Of a DNA stretch of 5,317 nt, positions 1 through 4,463 are shown in pieces. The stretch is from NCBI GenBank assembly GCA_903898335.1, contig CAIUEV010000056.1:1-5317 (forward strand). Direction: 5' to 3'. The stretch is from an uncultured bacterium. Its GTDB lineage: Bacteria; Patescibacteriota; Minisyncoccia; CAIUEV01. The first letter of the stretch is position 1; each line of letters begins with the position of its first letter. A program made the translations under genes and the position numbers. A model generated the notes under the pieces. That model was not told the origin of the DNA. It was given only the letters and a program-made list of their open reading frames with translations, and searched no databases.

Positions 1-121
1 ACATAAACCCCTGAAAATTATAAGTAGCGGCTTTTATGATCTGAAAGCCGAGCAGCAGAAAAATCAAGACGCCTAAAAAAATTAATTTCTGTTTTTTCAA
101 TTTTTGAAAACACCGCTTCAT
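1..121 (-). CDS. Partial exported or membrane-anchored protein, N-terminal signal sequence only
   Basis: The reverse strand reads an ATG at 121-119 followed by 40 open codons to the window edge, so only the N-terminus is visible. The translation begins MKRCFQKLKKQK, a strongly basic stretch. A hydrophobic core follows at about residues 13-28 (LIFLGVLIFLLLGFQI), then IIKAATYNF. This is the layout of a Sec signal peptide with a plausible signal peptidase I site after the Ala pair near residues 31-32; an uncleaved anchor is also possible. It starts 32 bases after the stop of the TAP-repeat membrane protein on the same strand and is probably the last visible gene of the lemA transcript. No Shine-Dalgarno sequence precedes the ATG; the leader is AT-rich. 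The mature domain lies outside the window, so its function cannot be named. The call as coding rests on the open frame and the signal-peptide composition. Confidence 0.7.
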   Translation of the reverse strand, partial: MKRCFQKLKKQKLIFLGVLIFLLLGFQIIKAATYNFQGFM

Positions 122-153
122 TTAATAATTTTATGTGTATTAGTATAATATAT

Positions 154-516
154 TTAATTTTCACCGGAAGGTGCCGTCAGCTCATCCATGTTTATTTTAG
201 ATATTTCTTTGCTTGAAGGATTTCTCGGCGCCGTCGTCAGAGCGGTTAACTCCGGATTTGGTTTAAAATCGGGACTGTTCTCGGGAGCGGTCGCCAATTC
301 TAAAAGAGTTTTTTTTGCTTGCTCTTTATCTATATTTTCTCCCCCTTCTTCCTTATTGGCAACCGCAGCCGATTCTCTCTCCAAAGCGGTTCTTTTTCTT
401 ATGACAAAAAACATTCCGACAAAAACTATTGCCAGCAAAAAAACCGTGAACAAAGTCAGCCAAAAACCTCTTCTAGATTCAATCTGATCAGAGAATTTAA
501 TCTCCTCTTCAACCAT
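154..516 (-). CDS. Small single-pass membrane protein with a Thr-Ala-Pro repeat tail
   Basis: A 120-residue protein I cannot assign to a named family. Residues 1-17 are charged (MVEEEIKFSDQIESRRG). One hydrophobic segment at about residues 18-39 is followed by RKR, which by the positive-inside rule favours a cytoplasmic C-terminus, although the short acidic N-terminus also fits that topology. Residues 40-73 are charged and probably helical (ERESAAVANKEE, KEQAKKTLLEL). The tail looks disordered and holds three related units: LATAPENS (74-81), LTTAPRNP (93-100) and LTAPSGEN (113-120). An in-frame TAA lies just upstream of the ATG, so this is the only sensible start; no Shine-Dalgarno sequence is seen. 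It lies 45 bases downstream of the DUF4870-like gene and 32 bases upstream of the exported-protein gene, all on one strand, which suggests an envelope role. The long open frames on the opposite strand are mirror shadows of this gene. Confidence 0.75.
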   Translation of the reverse strand: MVEEEIKFSDQIESRRGFWLTLFTVFLLAIVFVGMFFVIRKRTALERESAAVANKEEGGENIDKEQAKKTLLELATAPENSPDFKPNPELTALTTAPRNPSSKEISKINMDELTAPSGEN

Positions 517-561
517 GTGTTTTTTATTTTATGCGTTTATTCCTAAGCTCGCCAGACCTTT

Positions 562-957
562 CTAAAACTTTATTTTATTGGCCCATTCTCCAATCACCGG
601 AAGTTCTTTTTTCACTCCGTTAGCAACATTAATCAGCCCCATTATAGTCAGCACCAATCCAAAAATAGAAACTGCCGGCCAGACCAAGCCGTGTCCGATA
701 ACGGGGACAATTCCGGCAACATAGGAGGCGATAAACCAAACGACAAACAAAACGGTTCCCTGCTTAGCGTGAAACTGAGCAAATTCACTGTCCTTTTTGG
801 CCAAAAGCGGAACCAAAGCCAACACACCCAAATAACTCAAAAAAGTAATCGCCTTGTTTTCTTCAACGTCTTTAGCGCTAAAGCCGTTAGAGCTTTTTTT
901 CTCCTCTTTAGTTTCTTCTTTTTTTTCGACTTCAGCTTTTTTTTCGTTTTTTGCCAT
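562..957 (-). CDS. Tic20-like / DUF4870-family membrane protein
   Basis: A 131-residue protein. Residues 1-24 are an almost pure Lys/Glu extension, predicted cytoplasmic and disordered or helical. The conserved body starts near residue 33. Three hydrophobic segments lie at roughly 37-53, 67-86 and 92-112. The family signature is visible: FLSYLGVLALVPLL (39-52), then KDSEFAQFHAKQG (55-67) directly before the second segment, and a C-terminal NGVKKELPVIGEWANKI (113-129). This fits the small bacterial membrane proteins grouped with DUF4870 and the Tic20-like fold. Their biochemical role in bacteria is not established, and I do not infer protein import from the name. The gene follows lemA after a 32-base AT-rich gap and is probably co-transcribed with it. 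The ATG at 957 is preceded by an A-rich leader (CAAAAATCA) with no Shine-Dalgarno sequence. The call is firm for the family; the function is unknown. Confidence 0.85.
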   Translation of the reverse strand: MAKNEKKAEVEKKEETKEEKKSSNGFSAKDVEENKAITFLSYLGVLALVPLLAKKDSEFAQFHAKQGTVLFVVWFIASYVAGIVPVIGHGLVWPAVSIFGLVLTIMGLINVANGVKKELPVIGEWANKIKF

Positions 958-989
958 TGATTTTTGATTATTAAATTATTTTTAATTTA

Positions 990-1547
990 TTAAAATTCAA
1001 CTTTGACGTTTTCTCTTTCCTTGGATTCAGCCACTTCAAAAAAATCAAATTTTTTGAATCCCAAGTAAGAAGAAATCATATTGTTGGGGAAAGACTCGAT
1101 TTTTATGTTAAAGTCTCTCACATTCCCATTGTAATATCGACGCGAATTTTGAATCGCCTCCTCCAATTGACTAAGTTGATTTTGAAGATCGATGAAATTT
1201 TGATTGGCTTTGAGGTCGGGGTAATTTTCCGCCACCGCAAAAAGACTTTTAAGAGTTTCGGTTAGCATATTTTCGGCCGCCGCCTTTTCAGCCGGAGTTT
1301 TCGATTGCATAGCTTCGCTTCTTGATTTGGTCACCTGTTCAAAAGTGGAGGACTCGTGTTTGGCATACCCCTTTACGGTAGAAACCAAGTTGGGCACCAA
1401 ATCATATCTTCTTTTGAGCTGAACATCTATATCCGACCAAGCCTCTTCCGTTTTGTTCTTGAGTCTAATCAAAGAATTATAGAGGCCGACAAGAAACACT
1501 ATCATTAAAACGCCAACGCCGATTAAAATCAGAGGGGTTGAAATCAT
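990..1547 (-). CDS. lemA: LemA family membrane-anchored protein
   Basis: A full-length LemA protein of 185 residues, typical for the family. One N-terminal transmembrane helix spans about residues 4-22, with little sequence before it; the rest is a charged helical domain. Hallmark blocks are YNSLIRLKNKTEEAWSDIDV (23-42), LKRRYDLVPNLVSTVKGYA (44-62), AENYPDLKANQNFIDLQNQL (106-125) and SRRYYNGNVRDFNIKIESFP (135-154). LemA proteins are widespread in bacteria and common in CPR genomes. Their molecular role is poorly defined; a link to envelope integrity or surface proteolysis has been proposed in some species. Here it is the first gene of a minus-strand cluster of small membrane or exported proteins, with a good sigma-70-like promoter upstream at 1597-1625. 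The start codon follows an A-rich leader (TTACAAAAATG) with no Shine-Dalgarno sequence. No truncation or missing block is visible. Confidence 0.95.
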   Translation of the reverse strand: MISTPLILIGVGVLMIVFLVGLYNSLIRLKNKTEEAWSDIDVQLKRRYDLVPNLVSTVKGYAKHESSTFEQVTKSRSEAMQSKTPAEKAAAENMLTETLKSLFAVAENYPDLKANQNFIDLQNQLSQLEEAIQNSRRYYNGNVRDFNIKIESFPNNMISSYLGFKKFDFFEVAESKERENVKVEF

Positions 1548-1645
1548 TTTTGTAATTAATTTTTATTCAATTTAAATTTAATTTATCCTTTTTAATAATC
1601 TAGTTTTAGGCTTGTTTTTTGTCAAATTAATTTTTCAACTTACCA
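1548..1645. other. Divergent intergenic region between lemA and ftsW
   Basis: A 98-base, very AT-rich spacer separating the two divergently read genes. It holds the promoter proposed for lemA on the minus strand. For ftsW on the plus strand no box pair with good spacing stands out: AATAAT at 1594-1599 resembles a -10 box but has no partner at about 17 bases, and no Shine-Dalgarno sequence precedes the ftsW ATG. No hairpin or operator-like inverted repeat was found. Confidence 0.7.
1597..1625 (-). promoter_or_regulatory. Sigma-70-type promoter for lemA and downstream genes
   Basis: On the reverse strand a perfect TTGACA (-35, bases 1620-1625) is followed by exactly 17 bases and then TAGATT (-10, bases 1597-1602), which matches four of six positions of TATAAT. 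Transcription would start near 1590, giving an untranslated leader of about 40-45 bases before the lemA ATG at 1547. The perfect -35 box and optimal spacing in a divergent spacer support the call. The -10 box is imperfect and AT-rich DNA produces chance matches. Confidence 0.55.
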
Positions 1646-2788
1646 ATGCAGGTTCCCGTCAGGAATATTCGAAATCAACAGTGCAAAAGAAAGATTCGCT
1701 CCGACATTATTTTAATAGGGGTAATCTCTTTTTTAATTGTTTGCGGTCTAGTCATTATTGCCTCCGCCGGGATAGCCCGATCGATGTTGATCTATGAAGA
1801 GCCTTACTATTTTTTTACTCATCAATTAATGTACGGATTCTTACCCGGAATAGTTGTTTGGTTTGGTTTTCAAGGGATAGACTATCACCGATGGAAGAAA
1901 CTGTCTTTTCCTCTGATCCTACTTGCTATTTTTTTACTTGCCATAGTGCTCTTTCCCGGAATCGGCATCAGTCTGAAGGGAGCTCAGCGGTGGATTAATT
2001 TGGGAGGAATGTCTTTCCAGCCCACCGAACTTTGCAAGTTGGCTTTGATAATTTATCTCTCCGCCTGGCTTTCTTCTCACCAAGGCAACAATGAATCTTT
2101 GAAAGGGTTTTTGGGATTCATTTTCATTTTAGGAGTAATAGGTTTTTTGATAATGCTTCAACCCGATATGGGAACAATGGGAATTACCGCTATAATCGCT
2201 TGCTCAATTTATTTTTTAAGTGGTGCCAGAATATTTTATTTTTTTGTACTGGGAGTTTTGGGATCAATCGCTCTTTGGATTCTTATCCTTATCGCTCCCT
2301 ATAGAATGGAAAGAATAACCGTCTTCCTCAATCCGTCCACGGGAACTCAAGATCAGAGCTATCAAATCAATCAGGCTTTGATCGCCATCGGTTCCGGTGG
2401 AGTAACCGGTCTCGGATTGGGTCACGGCCGTCAGAAATTTCACTATCTCCCCGAACCGGTTGGAGACTCGATTTTTGCTATTGTCGGAGAAGAAACCGGC
2501 CTCATAGGAGCCTCCTTCCTAGTGATTCTGTTTTTTATCTTGGCCTGGAGAGGTTTCGTTATTTCCTCAAAAGCTCCTGATTGTTTTGGCCGACTTCTGG
2601 CCGTTGGAATAACTACTTGGTTTGTTTTTCAGGCCTTAATCAACATTTCCGCCATATCGGGCATTATCCCTTTAACGGGAATTCCGCTGCCTTTCATCAG
2701 CTACGGCGGATCGGCGCTTATTTTCGCCATGGCCGGTACCGGCATTTTAGTCAATATCTCCAAACAGTTGGTGGAGAAAAAAAGATAA
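1646..2788 (+). CDS. ftsW: FtsW-type SEDS peptidoglycan glycosyltransferase
   Basis: A 380-residue polytopic SEDS protein, normal length for the family. It polymerises lipid II into glycan strands in the cytoplasmic membrane, working with a class B penicillin-binding protein. Visible signatures are RWINLGG (115-121), QPTE (125-128), QPDMGT (172-177), the AIGSGG...GLGLG block (247-259), LPEPVGDSIFAIVGEETG (268-285), and PLTGIPLPFISYGGS (342-356). D274 aligns with the conserved essential Asp of this loop (D297 in E. coli FtsW, D262 in RodA). EPYYFFTHQ (52-60), SGAR (192-195) and the FISYGGS ending resemble FtsW more than RodA, so a septal role is favoured; RodA is the alternative. The basic N-terminus (residues 1-19) is cytoplasmic. 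An in-frame TAA at 1628-1630 and no other start codon before 1646 fix the start. No Shine-Dalgarno sequence is present. It is the only plus-strand gene, divergent from lemA and convergent with rsmA at 8 bases. Confidence 0.93.
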   Translation: MQVPVRNIRNQQCKRKIRSDIILIGVISFLIVCGLVIIASAGIARSMLIYEEPYYFFTHQLMYGFLPGIVVWFGFQGIDYHRWKKLSFPLILLAIFLLAIVLFPGIGISLKGAQRWINLGGMSFQPTELCKLALIIYLSAWLSSHQGNNESLKGFLGFIFILGVIGFLIMLQPDMGTMGITAIIACSIYFLSGARIFYFFVLGVLGSIALWILILIAPYRMERITVFLNPSTGTQDQSYQINQALIAIGSGGVTGLGLGHGRQKFHYLPEPVGDSIFAIVGEETGLIGASFLVILFFILAWRGFVISSKAPDCFGRLLAVGITTWFVFQALINISAISGIIPLTGIPLPFISYGGSALIFAMAGTGILVNISKQLVEKKR

Positions 2789-2796
2789 TTTTATTT

Positions 2797-3657
2797 TTAT
2801 TTAGCATCTTCAAATATTGATTTAGAGATGCTCAGCCATTCTGATTCCTCAATCTGTTCCGCCCTTAAATTTTCGTCCAGACCTTGCTCTTGCCAAAATT
2901 TCTCCAATGAAAATTTATATTCCGGAAAGTTTTTTCTTAAATTATTTATCAACTTCTTTCTCTTCTCAGAAAAGCCGGCTTGGACAAGACGGCGCAGTTG
3001 CTTTATCTGAATCCCTTTCGGGTATTCAAGTCCGGAGACAACCAGCAAAGCAGAGGAGACTTTCGGCTGAGGATAGAAAAAATGAGGAGGAAAAATTTTT
3101 TTTATTGCTGAATTTTGAGAGCATAGTCGAATTATAACGCCAAGAGAATTCTTCTTCTTATTGTTCGAAGAAATTTTCTCCGCCACTTCTTTTTGTAAAG
3201 TTAGAGCTACAATTTCAGGTAAAAATCCCCGCTCCACTATTCTTTCAAAAAAGGGGGAAGTTATCTGATAAGGCAAATTAGCAACCACCTTGTAATTACC
3301 GACTGAAAATCCGGCCTTTTCAACGAAAGACGGGAAATCAAGATCGAGAAAATCCGCATTTAGAATTATCAACCTCCCCTCACCGATTTCTTTTTTGAAT
3401 TTTGAATTCAATATGAGAAAAAGTTCTTTGTCTTTTTCCACCGCAAGAACCTTGGACCCTCTATCAAGCAATCTTTCGGTCAACAGACCCGTACCCGGAC
3501 CAACTTCGAGAATCTTGTCCCCTTCTCGAACATCTGCCGCATCGACAACCGATTTGAGGGCTTCGTCGGAGACCAAAAAATTCTGACCAAAAGATTTTTT
3601 CGGTTTTATGCCAAAATTAGCAATATCTTCATTAAGATCTTTTTTACTTGATTGCAC
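2797..3657 (-). CDS. rsmA: 16S rRNA (adenine1518-N6/adenine1519-N6)-dimethyltransferase RsmA (KsgA)
   Basis: A 286-residue SAM-dependent enzyme that dimethylates two adjacent adenines in the 3'-terminal hairpin of 16S rRNA late in small-subunit assembly. Diagnostic blocks are KKSFGQNFL (20-28), the SAM loop ILEVGPGTGLLTERL (49-63), acidic E74 ending the second strand (AVEKD), NADFLDLDF (100-108), the catalytic NLPY (127-130), LQKEVAEK (154-161), FFYPQPKVSSALL (193-205) and a C-terminal FSEKRKKLINNL resembling the family FxxRRKxLxNNL. NLPY is followed by QITSPF where N-[IL]-S-[ST]-P is more usual; the family varies there. The start is GTG at 3657-3655, directly preceded by an in-frame TAA, and no later in-frame ATG exists before the FGQNFL block. 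No Shine-Dalgarno sequence is seen. It lies 21 bases after the guanylate-kinase-like gene, so translational coupling is likely. Its 3' end faces that of ftsW. Confidence 0.95.
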   Translation of the reverse strand: MQSSKKDLNEDIANFGIKPKKSFGQNFLVSDEALKSVVDAADVREGDKILEVGPGTGLLTERLLDRGSKVLAVEKDKELFLILNSKFKKEIGEGRLIILNADFLDLDFPSFVEKAGFSVGNYKVVANLPYQITSPFFERIVERGFLPEIVALTLQKEVAEKISSNNKKKNSLGVIIRLCSQNSAIKKIFPPHFFYPQPKVSSALLVVSGLEYPKGIQIKQLRRLVQAGFSEKRKKLINNLRKNFPEYKFSLEKFWQEQGLDENLRAEQIEESEWLSISKSIFEDAK

Positions 3658-3678
3658 TTATGTTTTTCAAGATTTAGA

Positions 3679-4221
3679 CTATCGTACTTTTCCCTCAATA
3701 ATATCTTTGATTTTTTGAGCCGCCTCGGAGCTTAAATCTTTTCGGTTATCAACAACAAAGTCTACTTCATCATGCCAAGATTTATTCAGAGAATTGAGCA
3801 CCGAAGCTTTCATTCCGATAGCGGCGGAGACCATATGTCCTTTATTCTCAAAGCGCTCATATAAATCTTCAATGCCGATTCCGTTCAGCAGGATTATTCT
3901 GGCTTCCGGAAAGTCGTTTCGCACATTTTCCAAAAGGCTTAAATCCACTTCCCAAACTACAGGTTTTCCTGATTGAAGCGCCAATTTTATTTCATCATGA
4001 GTAACCCCAAAGAAAGCGCTCTTTTTCTGAACCGAGACTTCCAAAGCATCGCTTTCGGCCAACTTTCTGTACTCATCCCAATTAATTCTCTGTAGACCGG
4101 GTCCTTCTTCTATTGAAGTCGAAACATATCGTACCCAATAGAAATCCATTATTTTAGACAATTCATTGACAACAGTAGTTTTCCCCGAACCCTCCGCTCC
4201 GGTCACAATAAACATCGCCAT
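3679..4221 (-). CDS. Guanylate-kinase-like P-loop protein with a diverged substrate site
   Basis: A 180-residue P-loop protein, slightly shorter than ordinary guanylate kinases (about 190-210). The Walker A loop GAEGSGKT (8-15) is intact. Guanylate-kinase landmarks follow in order: YVSTS (32-36), FFGVTHDEIKLALQSGKPVV (70-89), WEVDLSLLENVRNDFPEARI (90-109), a short lid-like stretch (LYERFENKG, 120-128), and VDFVVDN (153-159), matching the family's YDYVVVND. The GMP pocket differs: the family's STTRxPRxGE is replaced by STSIEEGPGLQR, losing both arginines, the first Tyr of the YYG motif is Phe (F70), and the glutamate after it in EWAEV is not in register. D93 is kept. It probably binds ATP, but GMP kinase activity is doubtful; another (d)NMP or a regulatory role is possible. 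Starts at residue 1 (4221) or residue 3 (4215) are both possible. It lies 15 bases after the NrdD-tail gene, in the same frame, and 21 bases before rsmA. It ends with TAG. Confidence 0.8.
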   Translation of the reverse strand: MAMFIVTGAEGSGKTTVVNELSKIMDFYWVRYVSTSIEEGPGLQRINWDEYRKLAESDALEVSVQKKSAFFGVTHDEIKLALQSGKPVVWEVDLSLLENVRNDFPEARIILLNGIGIEDLYERFENKGHMVSAAIGMKASVLNSLNKSWHDEVDFVVDNRKDLSSEAAQKIKDIIEGKVR

Positions 4222-4236
4222 TTTAGTTACGTTAAA

Positions 4237-4434
4237 TCAGTTAGTTCGTTCTTGAAAATATTGAACGTTGGAAACCCTCTCCCTATCTTTAAGTTCGGCA
4301 ATTTTACCTTTATTCCACATTGATGTTTTAGAAAAATAGCCGGTCACTCGGGTAATGGCGTAGATATTCTCCGATCCGCAGCAGGGGCAATCGGTGGCCA
4401 AATCAATTTTATTGTTTTTCTTTTCGTCTTTCAT
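4237..4434 (-). CDS. Free-standing glycyl-radical tail of anaerobic ribonucleotide reductase (NrdD C-terminal domain)
   Basis: A 65-residue protein equivalent to the extreme C-terminus of class III anaerobic ribonucleoside-triphosphate reductase. DCPCCGSENIYAITRVTGYF (15-34) holds one CxxC (C16, C19, with an extra C18) and the RVTGY loop, in which G32 (codon 4341-4339) occupies the glycyl-radical position. SMWNKGKIAELKDRERV (38-54) matches the conserved W-N-x-G-K-x-x-E-[FL]-x-D-R end of NrdD. Full NrdD is about 600-700 residues and carries its catalytic cysteines in a barrel that is absent here; the first CxxC of the usual four-cysteine zinc site is also missing. The upstream neighbour is an unrelated membrane protein, so this is not the end of a local nrdD. 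It could donate a radical glycine to a separate NrdD, as GrcA does for pyruvate formate-lyase, or be the second half of a split enzyme. The ATG follows an A-rich leader (ACAAAAATT) without a Shine-Dalgarno sequence. It ends in TGA. Confidence 0.82.
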   Translation of the reverse strand: MKDEKKNNKIDLATDCPCCGSENIYAITRVTGYFSKTSMWNKGKIAELKDRERVSNVQYFQERTN

Positions 4435-4463
4435 AATTTTTGTTTAATTTATTATTTTTAATT

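Noticed and set aside
121..152. Promoter signals between the TAP-tail gene and the exported-protein gene (TATAAT at 144-149 on plus, TATACT at 142-147 on minus)
   Set aside because: The sequence is nearly pure A/T, no good -35 partner exists on the minus strand, and the plus-strand version would fire antisense into the cluster; chance is the simplest explanation.
188..546. Plus-strand open frames opposite the TAP-tail membrane protein
   Set aside because: They mirror a gene with a clear transmembrane segment and good context; their translations are low in recognisable motifs and lack plausible start context.
517..561. Possible terminator hairpin in the gap between the Tic20-like gene and the TAP-tail gene
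   Set aside because: Only about four pairs including G-U can form, and no U-run follows.
691..960. Plus-strand frame ending in a Phe-rich tail opposite the Tic20-like gene
   Set aside because: The Phe run is the antisense of the Lys/Glu extension; the minus-strand frame matches a known family.
1646..2788. RodA rather than FtsW
   Set aside because: EPYYFFTHQ, SGAR, the AIGSGG/LPEP blocks and FISYGGS match FtsW better; RodA remains a minor alternative because the neighbours (no mreBCD, no pbp2) do not decide it.
2581..3586. Several 60-79 residue plus-strand frames overlapping ftsW and antisense to rsmA
   Set aside because: They lie inside or opposite well-recognised conserved genes and have no family resemblance.
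4222..4239. A recoded UGA (as in Gracilibacteria/Absconditabacteria) joining the NrdD tail and the kinase-like protein into one polypeptide
   Set aside because: The frames do match across the TGA, but no other gene in the window needs UGA as a sense codon, Gly is written GGN and Trp TGG, and the NrdD-like domain ends at a natural C-terminal position.
4435..4463. Shared string attatttttaattt here and in the 958-989 gap as a dispersed repeat
   Set aside because: Only 14 bases of pure A/T in two AT-rich gaps; expected by chance, with no flanking similarity beyond the A-rich start leader noted separately.
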